Shown here piece by piece: positions 38,338-46,877 of a DNA stretch of 64,000 bases. Where the stretch lies: NCBI GenBank assembly GCA_963738135.1, contig CAVTVK010000006.1:248001-312000 (forward strand), given 5' to 3'. Positions within the stretch are counted from its first letter, which is position 1. Each line of letters opens with the position of its first letter. This DNA comes from Bog-473 sp963738135 (GTDB lineage Bacteria; Actinomycetota; Acidimicrobiia; Acidimicrobiales; RAAP-2). The notes below the pieces were generated by a model. That model saw only the letters and a program-made list of their open reading frames with translations, did no database searches and was not told where the DNA came from. The position numbers and the translations under genes are program-made.

Positions 38338-38949
38338 ATGACCATCGTCGATTCCGAGCCGACGGTCCAGGCCGAAGACCCGCACGCGCTGATAGAGGAG
38401 GCCAAGCGTCACAGGCGGCATCGTCGCTGGTTCACGGCTTGTGTCATTGCGCTCGTGGTCGCTCTGGCGTTGGGTATCTACGCAGGCTTCTCTTGGAGCA
38501 GCGGCGGAGAACCGTCAAAGGGCGCTTCAACTGCGGCCGCTTCCTCGCTGGTTGGCTTGATCGCAAACAGCAATGCCTATCGCGAGTGTCCCGGCTCGGC
38601 TCGCGTCGGACCCACCACATCGACGGATGGTCTTCCTGCACTGGCGAGCCAAACCAACGACTTACCCTTTGTCATATCCGTCGCCCAAAACATGGCCCAT
38701 GGTCCCTACCTGGGGTTCACACACCGGATTACGCAGCTGCCAGTCCGTAGCGCGGTCAAGGAGGTCCGCGTGGGTCCCGGTGGCGGTTACGTCTGGACGT
38801 GTGGCACCTCTGGCCAGATCGAGGTTGAGCATGTCCACAACTACGGCATATATGTCTATTTGACTTCGGCCTCGCAGTGCCCGAGCGGTGGATGGGTTCG
38901 TTGGGCAAACGGTGGCGTCCAGGTCACCTTCCTTGCACCCAAGGTCTGA
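38338..38949 (+). CDS. single-pass membrane hypothetical protein
   Basis: 203 residues: a charged cytoplasmic start with a basic HRRHRRW patch, one membrane segment at about 32-50 (FTACVIALVVALALGIYAGF), a Ser/Gly linker, and an extracytoplasmic domain with three or four cysteines (YRECPG, VWTCGT, SQCPSGG) likely disulfide-linked. No family recognised. Divergent from gntR, so it is a candidate target of that regulator; YtrA-type regulators often control membrane transport genes. Confidence 0.65.
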   Translation: MTIVDSEPTVQAEDPHALIEEAKRHRRHRRWFTACVIALVVALALGIYAGFSWSSGGEPSKGASTAAASSLVGLIANSNAYRECPGSARVGPTTSTDGLPALASQTNDLPFVISVAQNMAHGPYLGFTHRITQLPVRSAVKEVRVGPGGGYVWTCGTSGQIEVEHVHNYGIYVYLTSASQCPSGGWVRWANGGVQVTFLAPKV

Positions 38950-38957
38950 CGGGGGTG

Positions 38958-38980
38958 CCCCCTATCGCCGGGTAGGGGTG
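38958..38980 (+). repeat. CCCCTATCGCCGG motif with hairpin
   Basis: cccctatcgccgggtagggg folds as CCCCTA/TAGGGG. The 13-base core cccctatcgccgg recurs exactly at 39529 and 52204. Immediately downstream of the membrane-protein gene, so it could act as a transcription stop. Confidence 0.6.
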
Positions 38981-39008
38981 CAATGGATTGCTGCTTGGAT
39001 GTACCTCT

Positions 39009-39503
39009 ATGTCGGCTTCCTCCATGTCGAATCAGGCAGACCCCATTTCGGTGGTGATCGCACAGTTCCAAGAGCTCCATAGAGAACTGCGGCTGGAGGT
39101 CGCCACCCGAGACGATAAGTCTTTGAATTGGGCCCCGTGTCCGGGTGCGAATTCGGTAGCGACGATCGTCACACACACCCTTGGTTCAGAGGCGGAAACG
39201 CTCCGAGCGGTCGCCGGAGTACCCGGCAGACGCAATCGAGATGCAGAGTTCAGAATGGGCAGTCAAAGCCAAGGTGACTTGCTTGACCAAATTCGCCAGG
39301 CGGACTCCCTCCTTGACGACCTGGCACCGACGCTCACCGACGACCGAGGCCTAGCTCCCACAGCTCTGCCGACTCTTTCGAGCGATGATCGCCGACCGGG
39401 TATGACGTGGCTAGTCGGGAATCTGGGGCACGCACGTGAGCACATGGGCCATCTCCGCCTGACGGTTCAGCTCTACGACGCTGCCTTCAAGTCCCAATCT
39501 TGA
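39009..39503 (+). CDS. DinB family protein
   Basis: 164 residues (ATG 39009; ATG 39024 is an alternative). Bundle helices: PISVVIAQFQELHRELRLEV, ANSVATIVTHTLGSEAETLR with a metal His, and MTWLVGNLGHAREHMGHLRLTVQLY with the HxxxHxxxH end pattern. As for the other DinB protein at 34053, a metal-dependent thiol transfer role is suspected from the superfamily. The two are only distantly alike. Confidence 0.8.
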   Translation: MSASSMSNQADPISVVIAQFQELHRELRLEVATRDDKSLNWAPCPGANSVATIVTHTLGSEAETLRAVAGVPGRRNRDAEFRMGSQSQGDLLDQIRQADSLLDDLAPTLTDDRGLAPTALPTLSSDDRRPGMTWLVGNLGHAREHMGHLRLTVQLYDAAFKSQS

Positions 39504-39528
39504 CGCAAGCGCTGGACCCGACTGTCTG

Positions 39529-39541
39529 CCCCTATCGCCGG
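39529..39541 (+). repeat. CCCCTATCGCCGG motif
   Basis: Exact second occurrence of the 13-base core, 26 bases after the DinB stop. Confidence 0.6.
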
Positions 39542-39679
39542 GATGGTAACCGCGTCACACGCTGGCGCGATCTCTAGCAAGGTGGATGGTTCAGCGGAAA
39601 GCGTCCTTCCGTGCTGAGCGTGCTGAAGCCGACCTAGGCCGGGCGCAGGAGTTGAAACAGAAATAGCCTTGACCGAGTC

Positions 39680-40264
39680 ATGAGCTTCTTCGAGCCTTTA
39701 CCACCGCCCCTGAAACCAACTCAGCTCCCTGAGCGTCGATGGTTTCCCCCAGCCTGGGATCGGCCTTCTGAGGGCACGCTGCCCGCCACATTGGCCCTCG
39801 ATGCGGTGCTGCAACAAGACGATGGCATTGTCGTGGCGGTCCCGCACTTAGACGTGTTCCCGAACGGCTTCCGCATCCACCTCCTCATGCTTTTGGATCC
39901 TCATAGGTCCGCCGACTTACGAGCTCTGCATCGCGGGCCGACGATGATGCCCAGAGTTGGCGTCCGTTTCGCTGACGGCCGTGTCGGCGGTCGGAGCGCA
40001 ATGCAAAGCATGCACAACCTGCCCAAGGACGAGTTGGGCGTTCCGACCCAGCCCTACGTCGGGTTCGCCGGAGGTGGAGGAGGAGGCAGCGGGTGGACAC
40101 TCAGCATCTGGGTCTATCCGCTACCACCAGATGGCCCGCTGGAGATCTTCGTCGCACTTCCCTCACCCGCCACCCAAGAATTCGAGCACGGTTCTAGATG
40201 GGTCTGCAGTACGGGCCGCCGCTCAGCAAGCCAGGGTTATCTGGACGTAGACGAGCATTCTTGA
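39680..40264 (+). CDS. hypothetical protein
   Basis: 194 residues, no signal peptide. Proline-rich start (FFEPLPPPLKPTQLPERRW), a central beta-rich part (IVVAVPHLDVFPNGFRIHLLMLL) and GFAGGGGGGSGWTLSIWVYPLPP before an EIFVALPSP strand. I recognise this as a recurring actinobacterial hypothetical type with a glycine-run turn, but no function is known. Downstream begins the tRNA-derived repeat. Confidence 0.65.
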   Translation: MSFFEPLPPPLKPTQLPERRWFPPAWDRPSEGTLPATLALDAVLQQDDGIVVAVPHLDVFPNGFRIHLLMLLDPHRSADLRALHRGPTMMPRVGVRFADGRVGGRSAMQSMHNLPKDELGVPTQPYVGFAGGGGGGSGWTLSIWVYPLPPDGPLEIFVALPSPATQEFEHGSRWVCSTGRRSASQGYLDVDEHS

Positions 40265-40452
40265 GATCCCAACTCCGGCGCCTTCGCAGACCACCTCCCC
40301 CTGCCCCCGAGCGCCGGTATGGATGCGTTACAACTGCCCTACTTCGCGCGCTTGGCGAGACGAGCATGGGTAGCGCGACTAGGGATCGATGGAGATTCCC
40401 GCCGAACATCGGGCGGAATCATTCGCTCCCCCAATTGCCCCCCACCGGGACC

Positions 40453-40536
40453 ACTCACCGAATCGAAGCCGAAAAACATGCTCTGAACTGGTGGGCCGTA
40501 CAGGACTTGAACCTGTGACCCCTGCGTGTCATGCAG
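40453..40536. repeat. left direct repeat with tRNA-Val 3' half (possible att site)
   Basis: 71 bases (40453-40523) are identical to 54416-54486, and after a one-base gap another 12 bases match. It includes the CCA end, T-arm and anticodon region of tRNA-Val(GAC) on the minus strand (40489-40536) but not its 5' half. Fainter similarity continues about 35 bases leftward. Together with the intact tRNA at 54452 it brackets about 14 kb. Confidence 0.85.
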
Positions 40537-40603
40537 CTCAGCCCGTCAGGAAAGCTGAGGTGATCGCGCTTCCATTCGTGCTTGAATCGGTCGAGCCGTC
40601 ACG

Positions 40604-41845
40604 ATGACAAGGACTGCCATGGATGCTGTGGTCGCTTTCGATCCCTTCACTCTCTACGAGCAGGTCGATCCTTATCCCTTGTATGGGTGGCTTCGGGACG
40701 AAGCGCCGGTGCACCACCTCGATGAACCAGATCTGTGGGTGGTGACCCGCTACGAGCATTGCACCGAGGTCCTCCGTGACCCAACCACCTTCTCGTCGAG
40801 GCTGGGTATGCGAATGGCCTTCGGTTCGGTCTGGTCGCGCTCGGGATCTGACGAGAGATCTGAGGGCACGGAGGACCTCCGGGTCCTCATCGCAACCGAT
40901 CCGCCCGACCACGTGCGGTTGCGACGCCTGCTCAGTCGTCCGTTCACCCCCCGAGAGATCGGCCGGCACGAGGACTGGATCCGGCCCCTGTGCGAAGAGC
41001 GCTTCGGCGAACTTCTCGCCATGAATGCCCGGGGTAATGCTGACTGGGTGAAGGACTTCACCTGGCCCTTCCCCGTCTTGGTGATCGGAGAACTCCTGGG
41101 GATCCCGGCCTCCATGCGCAACGACTTCAAGCGCTGGTCGGATGCTCTGCTTGGGATCTTCGTTGGTGGACCCCAGGTCGGCGACGACCGCCTGGCCAGC
41201 CTCGCTGAGATGCTCGGGTTCTTTGACGAGATCGTCGCTCGACGCCGCTCAGATCCCGACGACGACCTGATTAGCATGCTCACACACAAGGCGGGGGGCG
41301 ACGAGGAGCCGCTCACCGCTGAGGAACTGGTCTGGTTCTGCGTCCTACTCTTGGTGGCGGGAAACGAGACGACTACCAACCTGCTGTCGAACGCCCTCAA
41401 AGTGTTTGCCTCCGATCCCACGGTCCTGGAACGCCTCTTCGAAGATCCAGAGCTCATCCCCGGAACTGTGGAGGAGGTGCTCCGCTACGACGCTCCGGTG
41501 CAGTCAATCCCGAGGGGGACGAGTGCTCCGATTCAGATCCACGGGACCACGATCCCCGCTGACGCAATCGTGCTCGCCTACATGGGGGCGGCAAACCGGG
41601 ACGAGCGCCATTTCCCTGATCCTGACCGGTTCGACGTTCAGCGCAACCCAACCGACCATCTCGGCTTCGGCAGCGGTATCCATCTCTGCCTCGGGGCGCC
41701 CCTCGCCCGTCTCGAAGCCCGCATCGCACTCGGGCTACTCAGCCAGCGGGTGGCCAGCGTGGAACTCACAGCATCACCGGTGCCGACCGGCGGCTTGTTG
41801 CTCCGAGGATCAACGTCAATGCCGGTGCGCCTGATCGAGCGGTAG
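40604..41845 (+). CDS. cytochrome P450
   Basis: 413 residues. The I-helix LLLVAGNETTTNLL, the K-helix EEVLRYDAP and the heme loop FGSGIHLCLGAPLARLEAR (thiolate C362) are all intact. DPPDHVRLRRLLSRPFTPRE is the B-C region typical of CYP107/CYP125-like soluble bacterial P450s. An internal ATG at 40619 is a possible start. First gene to the right of the tRNA-derived repeat. No redox partner nearby. Confidence 0.92.
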   Translation: MTRTAMDAVVAFDPFTLYEQVDPYPLYGWLRDEAPVHHLDEPDLWVVTRYEHCTEVLRDPTTFSSRLGMRMAFGSVWSRSGSDERSEGTEDLRVLIATDPPDHVRLRRLLSRPFTPREIGRHEDWIRPLCEERFGELLAMNARGNADWVKDFTWPFPVLVIGELLGIPASMRNDFKRWSDALLGIFVGGPQVGDDRLASLAEMLGFFDEIVARRRSDPDDDLISMLTHKAGGDEEPLTAEELVWFCVLLLVAGNETTTNLLSNALKVFASDPTVLERLFEDPELIPGTVEEVLRYDAPVQSIPRGTSAPIQIHGTTIPADAIVLAYMGAANRDERHFPDPDRFDVQRNPTDHLGFGSGIHLCLGAPLARLEARIALGLLSQRVASVELTASPVPTGGLLLRGSTSMPVRLIER

Positions 41846-42235
41846 GACCGTAGGCCGCTTACGAGGCGGCGGAATTGACCTACCGCTCGGGATTGCCGGG
41901 CGGTCAAGCGGGACTTCCTTGGCTCCCAGAACTATCCCCATGGTGCCGTACGGTGGCACCCCGTTCCGGCGAACGGGGACACCCTCTGGCCCTCAGGGGC
42001 TCATTGTCCGATTGTCCGACCAATTGACCCGACGCTCCCCTTGGGCCACCTCGGCTCCCGATTTCAATCTGAAGGCTTGAGGTACCTGTAGAGCATGGGC
42101 CGTTGCCGATTTTGCCTTGGCCGGGGCCCGCCTCGATACCAAAACACCGCGGATGACAAAGTTTGAGGTTGACCTACTGCGGCCACAGGATGAGTATGAG
42201 TTGAGACGCTTTCTTCGTGTCCGGGGGGGGTTGTC
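41846..42235. other. intergenic region, 390 bases
   Basis: No gene recognised. It contains the fullest copy of the intergenic hairpin repeat (41942-41985). The last 60 bases before 42236 end in a G-rich stretch (gtccggggggggttgtcatg) serving as the ribosome site of the next gene. Confidence 0.6.
41942..41985 (+). repeat. intergenic double-hairpin repeat, full copy
   Basis: GGTGCC-gtacggt-GGCACC is followed directly by CCCGTTC-cggc-GAACGGG and gacaccc. Related copies or halves are at 34653, 36922, 43257, 44806 and 53293. It could be a terminator, but recurrence suggests a mobile repeat. Confidence 0.65.
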
Positions 42236-43144
42236 ATGGTTCTACGCAGGTTCCTCTTGTTCTCGACGAGCATGGCGATCGCTGGGGTCATTCTCAGCCC
42301 CGTTGGAGCGGCAGGCGCTGCAAACGCCATTCAGCGTCCGATCCTCGGTATCGCCAAAGGGACCACCACCGTAGACCTCACTACTGGGGCCGGAACCACC
42401 CTTAACAACGGCTTTCTCCTGGGCATTGGCCTATTCAATGCCAGCTCTAGTTCGACCTTTACCTACACGGGACCGAATACCTTCAGCGGGACGGGAACCG
42501 GAAGCCTGGTCACAGCGAACGGCAACGAGCTGTTCGTAACCACAGCAGTGACAGGGACGCTCAACGGATCAGCTGTAACCGCGAGAACGACCGACACGAT
42601 TACGGGTGGTACGGGCCGCTTCGTCGGTGCGAGTGGTCAGATCACAATCACCGCCAGGGGTACCTCTGTACTGACGGTCGGATCTACCGAGACCTTTACG
42701 ACCCTCGGGATCTGGATTGGAACGATTCACTACCCCGTCGTCAGCCTTGCCGACCTTGCCAGCTCGTCCTTCAGCGGGACGCAAACGTTCGCGCAGGTGA
42801 GTGGCTGTCCCTTCACGTACGAAACATTTAACGCGGATTACCCAGGTAGCGCGGCTGTCGGGAACGTATCGCTGCAGATTGCCGGTTGCGTCGAAGCCTT
42901 CCCTTCGGAAATGACGCCATCCCAATACATCGGCTCCTTCACTATCACTACCGCCGCCGGGACGCTTAGCGGGAGCGCTTCAGGCTCGGTCTCCCTCGAC
43001 CTTCCTAATGTCGTCGAACAGATAACGCTGTCCGTAAATGCGGGGACGGGCTCTTTCACAGGAACGAACGGAAGTCTCTTGTTCTCCACGACGATGCCTT
43101 TTATCTCACAACCATCATTCGTCGGATCAGTCACCGTTCCATGA
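42236..43144 (+). CDS. secreted Thr/Ser-rich hypothetical protein
   Basis: 302 residues. A signal peptide of about 28 residues (FLLFSTSMAIAGVILSPVGAAGA) precedes a beta-rich, Gly/Thr/Ser-rich mature domain with repeated TITGGTGRFVGASGQITITA-like motifs, reminiscent of allene-oxide-cyclase-like barrels or choice-of-anchor domains. Two cysteines (GCPFTY, AGCVEAF) may pair. No enzyme motif. Exported; role unknown. Confidence 0.7.
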   Translation: MVLRRFLLFSTSMAIAGVILSPVGAAGAANAIQRPILGIAKGTTTVDLTTGAGTTLNNGFLLGIGLFNASSSSTFTYTGPNTFSGTGTGSLVTANGNELFVTTAVTGTLNGSAVTARTTDTITGGTGRFVGASGQITITARGTSVLTVGSTETFTTLGIWIGTIHYPVVSLADLASSSFSGTQTFAQVSGCPFTYETFNADYPGSAAVGNVSLQIAGCVEAFPSEMTPSQYIGSFTITTAAGTLSGSASGSVSLDLPNVVEQITLSVNAGTGSFTGTNGSLLFSTTMPFISQPSFVGSVTVP

Positions 43145-43256
43145 CCTAATCACGGGGGTTCAAGTCCGGAGACCGCTTAACTTTGTGCGAAGCCGTGTGA
43201 ACGAATCGTGGACCATTCGCCGGCTGCGGTCCGTGACTGACGGCCCTATCCCATAA

Positions 43257-43293
43257 GTGCCGCACGGTGTCACCCTCCCGGCGTACTGGGACA
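43257..43293 (+). repeat. intergenic hairpin repeat, diverged full copy
   Basis: gtgccgcacggtgtcaccct then cccggcgtactgggaca aligns along its length with the copy at 41943-41981. Confidence 0.6.
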
Positions 43294-43383
43294 TGCTTGC
43301 ACGGTCTGAGAAGCGCGTGCGTTCTCAGATGAACCGACCATTTCGCGAAGGTGGCGGAGGATCGGACGTGGCATTCTGTGGTC

Positions 43384-43848
43384 ATGAGAAGTCACCCTGG
43401 CTGCGCCGCAGCCGCTCTCGGGTGGCTTTTGGTCGTGGCCAGCTGCTCCTCTTCGCTTACGGGCGCCGCCGCTCCTCGGAGTGCAAGGTGCTCGACACCT
43501 TCGACATTTGGCACAGACGGCAGACCGAACGAGATCCACGGTACGAGTGTCCACGGACAGCTGTGGGGCCTTGCTCTTGGACCTGGGCACATTCCGCCGC
43601 GCAGCGGCGACGAATTGAAGATCGTTTGGCGGATGACCGGTACTGGCCCGTTGCATGTCTCTGTCACCGCACCCAACGGCCGGCGACAACCATTGGTCTT
43701 TGGCCCTGAAGCGCATCCGGTCAGCAGTTATCACCGTCCCGGCGACGAATGGGGAACTGGGTTTCGTTTCTCAGCTCCCGGTTGCTGGCACATCAAGTTG
43801 ACTCGCAACTCCACTTCGGGCGACGTATGGCTAAACGTGCGCGCCTGA
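43384..43848 (+). CDS. putative lipoprotein
   Basis: 154 residues. ATG 43384 gives a classic lipoprotein signal: basic start, hydrophobic stretch (AAAALGWLLVVASC) with lipobox V-A-S-C, then Ser-rich linker. The mature domain is beta-rich (GDELKIVWRMTGTGPLHVSV) and ends with GDEWGTGFRFSAPGCWHIKL, resembling small Ig-like or allergen-type lipoproteins in actinobacteria. An earlier GTG (43351) would spoil the signal. Function unknown. Confidence 0.75.
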   Translation: MRSHPGCAAAALGWLLVVASCSSSLTGAAAPRSARCSTPSTFGTDGRPNEIHGTSVHGQLWGLALGPGHIPPRSGDELKIVWRMTGTGPLHVSVTAPNGRRQPLVFGPEAHPVSSYHRPGDEWGTGFRFSAPGCWHIKLTRNSTSGDVWLNVRA

Positions 43849-43857
43849 GCGTCCAGG

Positions 43858-44088
43858 TGGCGCCCCCTTCATGTCTTGGCGTTGGGCCAGGCGCAGTCCG
43901 AAGTCGGGACAATGCAGTTCCGCCGCAGAGCGTTCCAACAGTTCGGTAAGGGCCTCGAAGCCGATAAAGGCGGTGAGTCGATTGAGGGCCGCAGGGTCGA
44001 TGCCCGCTTGTCGCAACAGCCGGGTGGGATTGCCTCCCAAGTCGCCAACAAGCTCTTGATAGCCCCGCAGGGATTGTGCTTGGACCAT
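43858..44088 (-). pseudogene. N-terminal remnant of an AraC-family regulator
   Basis: From ATG 44088 the minus strand encodes GYQELVGDLGGNPTRLLRQA, GIDPAALNRLTAFIGFEALT and ELLERSAAELHCPDFGLRLA, the start of the arabinose-binding-like (DUF4287/Arabinose_bd) domain of AraC-type regulators. It ends near QRQDMK at about residue 75; the rest of the sensor domain and the AraC HTH (about 250 residues) are missing. Cannot act as a regulator. Confidence 0.65.
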
Positions 44089-44320
44089 GGCGGCCACGGT
44101 CACCTCCGTGTCTCCAGATGTCAAAAGTTTGTCGCCAAATATCCAGAGTTGCAACCGCCGTGGGAGTAAGACTTGCCCTCATCCGTCGAGCGAGTAGGGA
44201 GGCCGTCGGATATGGGGATGATCAACGAGAGCATCACCTTTGTGAGCGGATTCGATCAGCGCTACTCGGGAGCGCCTTCCTCACCATCGACTCAGGTGCC
44301 GGCAGAAAGCTGGCATCTCG

Positions 44321-44794
44321 ATGGGTCGTGACAAGTACTGGCAATCCCTTGCATCTGTTCCCCTGTTCTCGAACTGCACGAAGAGACAGCTCCAGGAGAT
44401 TGGCACTGTGGCTACCGAGCTGGACCTTCCTGCCGGGAAGGTTCTTGCTCTTCAGGGTGAATTTGGTCGACAACTGTTCATACTCCTCCATGGGACCGTG
44501 TCAGTGACACGCGATGGACAGCACGTGGCCACAAGGACTCGTGGCGATGTCGTGGGGGAACTGTCCGTCATTTCGCATTGCCCTCGCTACGCCACTGTGG
44601 TGGCGGATACCGAACTGCACACACTGGTTCTCATTCGATCTGGCTTGGACCAACTTCTCAACGATATTCCTGGGCTGGCTAAGCGCCTGCTCTATGAGGT
44701 CTCGACACGATTGGCAACAGCAACTCTGGACGTCGACGCGCTAAAGGCCGACGGCGATCCCTTGTCTGCGACCGCCGTCGTAAGGATGCTCTGA
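44321..44794 (+). CDS. stand-alone cyclic nucleotide-binding domain protein
   Basis: 157 residues. A Crp-like cNMP-binding domain: FSNCTKRQLQEIGTVATELD, LPAGKVLALQGEFGRQLFIL, and the phosphate-binding cassette GDVVGELSVISHCPRYATVV with the Glu and Arg that contact cNMP (one residue differs from the GE.al....R.A.v consensus). No DNA-binding domain or other effector follows; the chain ends shortly after the alpha-C helix. It may act through partner proteins. Confidence 0.8.
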   Translation: MGRDKYWQSLASVPLFSNCTKRQLQEIGTVATELDLPAGKVLALQGEFGRQLFILLHGTVSVTRDGQHVATRTRGDVVGELSVISHCPRYATVVADTELHTLVLIRSGLDQLLNDIPGLAKRLLYEVSTRLATATLDVDALKADGDPLSATAVVRML

Positions 44795-44805
44795 CTATCC
44801 CACTC

Positions 44806-44826
44806 GTGCCGTACGGGGACGCGCCC
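44806..44826 (+). repeat. intergenic hairpin repeat, partial copy
   Basis: gtgccgtacggggacgcgcc resembles the first half of the copy at 41943. Confidence 0.4.
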
Positions 44827-45419
44827 AAAGGACTGATCCCCATGCACTATCCGCGCTCGTGCCAGTTGCGCGGCGTAATTCTGGAGTGGGCGGTTGAGCC
44901 GGGATCGGTACTGTCCGCCACGGTCCGGTCCTGGCTCCCGCCTCTACTCGCTGTCCATCCAATCCGGTATGACGATCGCATGCACTTCGGCGCGCTCGCT
45001 CTCCGGAACGTTCGGAGCTTGACATTCTGAGCCGAGATCACTCACCCCAGCGGGGTTCTCTGCTGATTGCCGTAGCGGTCCTGCGCACTGCGGGCGGTTG
45101 ACCATGTGGCAACGGTACGGATGCGCGTTTTGATCTGTGAAGGGCTCTGGTCAAACTTTTCGACTGCCAGGTGGTTGCAAGTTTGCTTGCGGTTGTGATT
45201 CTGTCAGGCTCGCTAGGGGTCCTTCGATGCGTCGGGTCGCCCCTCATGTAAATGATTTCCGCTCTGTTGTCTCTCCACGATTCGGGGCCGGGTATGACCA
45301 TCCAGTCAGGCACAGTCGTCCCATCACGAAGCGGGGCCAGTTCGAACGATCACCCTGCCCCCGAACGAATCCTCTTTGAGTCAAGACCCCTATTTCAACG
45401 ACATCCAGGCGCGACGAAT

Positions 45420-45449
45420 TACGCCGTCGTGGAAGGACACGACGGCGTA
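45420..45449. terminator. 12-base-pair perfect hairpin, possible bidirectional terminator
   Basis: TACGCCGTCGTG-gaagga-CACGACGGCGTA, a perfect stem of 12 pairs with a six-base loop. No U-run follows on either side, so intrinsic termination is uncertain. About 100 bases from the IS110 transposase stop. Confidence 0.4.
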
Positions 45450-45554
45450 GGATTTCTGTGGGTTCGGGAGTGACTTCGCCGAAGAGCCGGTCGCGCAGGG
45501 TGGAGAGCCGGTCACGCAGGCATGGAGTCGTCCCTGAGTGTCCTCCCGGACCCC

Positions 45555-46574
45555 CTATCGGGCGTCGAGAACCAGCTGTCGATAGACGGCGTTGCTCACC
45601 TGGCGCTTCAAGGACCTGACTGCTTCCTTCTTGGTCTTGCCCTCGGCGACCTTGCGTTCGAAGTAGGCCCGACCATCCGAACCGCTCTGGCGGATCTGAC
45701 AGATGGCCGCCATGTGAACGGCGTGGTTGAGCTGTCGGTTTCCTCGTTGTGACAGGCGATGTATGACACGCCCACCTGAGGAGAACTCGATCGGAGCTGT
45801 GCCGTTGTAGGCGGCAAAGGTGTCGCGGTTGGCAAAGCGGCGGATGTCGCCGGCGTAGCCGATGAGCTGTGCCGCAATGATCGGGCCCACTCCGTAGAGC
45901 TCGGTGACCGACGTGCCCGATGCCTTGACCGCGACTCGGATCCGGCGGTGCGACTCTTTGGTCTGGTCGTCAAGGCGGCGGACATCATCGACGAGCTCGA
46001 GGGCGAGGTCGTAACGGACCTGCTCGGCCGGGGTGTCGGGCGTGACCTTCGCCAATAGTCGCTCGGCGTCAGAAACGTAGAGTTCCTTGGCAATTCCGCC
46101 CGGTGCGAGCTCGGCCAAGAGCGCATGGAGGCGACAGAGCACCCGAGTTCGATGACTGCCGAGGTCCCCGTTGCGTTTGGCCAGGAGTCGCAGGACCTCT
46201 GAGTGGTCGGCTGCCTCGACACTGCGCAGGTTCGAGGCACGAAAGGCCGCGATGGCAATCGAGAGGGCGTCGTTGGGATCGTTCTTGTTCGACCGCTCGC
46301 TGGCCAGCACCCGGATGCGCGAGGCCAAGGTGGCCGGCACGTCGAGGACCTCTTCGCCTCGAGCCACCAGCTGCTGGGCCAGCAGATAACCAAGACCTCC
46401 TGCGGACTCGATGGCCCAGGTGCGCTTCTCGAAGGGCTCGGCCCAAGCGACAAGTTGGTCAACCTGGCGCCTGGTCGCCCTGACCTTGACCCTCGAGATC
46501 TGGTCTTCGCTCCCGTCGATGGCCACCGCTGTGTGCGATGCCTTGTGGGGGTCGATGCCGATCACCACTTGCAT
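45555..46574 (-). CDS. IS110 family transposase
   Basis: 339 residues, complete. The N-terminal RuvC-like DEDD domain shows GIDPHKASHTAVAIDG (Asp), TWAIESAGGLGY (Glu) and KNDPNDALSIA (Asp pair). The C-terminal Transposase_20 domain has YGVGPIIAAQLIGYAGDI and AYNGTAPIEFSSGG with the candidate catalytic serine, then NRQLNHAVHMAA. IS110 elements lack terminal inverted repeats and, as shown for IS621, use a structured non-coding bridge RNA from the transposase-proximal end. Looks intact and potentially active. ATG 46574. Confidence 0.93.
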   Translation of the reverse strand: MQVVIGIDPHKASHTAVAIDGSEDQISRVKVRATRRQVDQLVAWAEPFEKRTWAIESAGGLGYLLAQQLVARGEEVLDVPATLASRIRVLASERSNKNDPNDALSIAIAAFRASNLRSVEAADHSEVLRLLAKRNGDLGSHRTRVLCRLHALLAELAPGGIAKELYVSDAERLLAKVTPDTPAEQVRYDLALELVDDVRRLDDQTKESHRRIRVAVKASGTSVTELYGVGPIIAAQLIGYAGDIRRFANRDTFAAYNGTAPIEFSSGGRVIHRLSQRGNRQLNHAVHMAAICQIRQSGSDGRAYFERKVAEGKTKKEAVRSLKRQVSNAVYRQLVLDAR

Positions 46575-46760
46575 GACTACCTCCTTGGTCGTGATGGAAC
46601 CACGGGGGGCACTCCTGTTTGTGGACTCCGGTGCTCGATCCTCTTTTGAGCCACTCCGTGGCGAAGTCCAGGCGGGAGACTCTTCGAAAGGAAGCCAACC
46701 GGACCAGGCCGGCGGCGGGCACTTCGAGAGTGGTCCCGCCGGGACTCCTAAACGCTACGG
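46575..46760 (-). ncRNA. candidate IS110 non-coding end (bridge RNA region)
   Basis: The 186 bases upstream of the transposase start carry no gene. They contain a strong hairpin at 46713-46741 (CGGCGGG/CCCGCCG plus CAC/GTG) and other short complementarities. In the IS110 group the bridge RNA is encoded in this position. Boundaries and folding are inference; element ends cannot be fixed without a second copy. Confidence 0.4.
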
Positions 46761-46877
46761 ATGAAGCTCAGCGTCTACAGGAAGTCTCAAGCAGGCACAA
46801 CGGGGCAGGCCGCGGTTCATGGTGGAGGGCTAACCGGTATGCGGCACTACCGGTCAGGTCAGCGCAGACTCAGCGAC

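Larger units (their letters stand above)
44795..45554. other. intergenic region, 760 bases
   Basis: No gene recognised on either strand. Contains a repeat half copy (44806-44826), a strong palindrome (45420-45449) and, at its right end, the cccctatcg sequence where the IS110 coding region begins (45551-45559). Probably decayed DNA plus the right end of the IS. Confidence 0.6.

Noticed and set aside
40489..40536. Second tRNA-Val gene
   Set aside because: It has the CCA end, T arm and anticodon region, but the 5' half (acceptor 5' strand and D arm) is absent, so no cloverleaf can form. Treated as a repeat remnant.
43140..43175. gggggttcaagtccgg as a tRNA T-arm
   Set aside because: The flanks do not pair as a T stem, and no acceptor, D or anticodon arm is found nearby.
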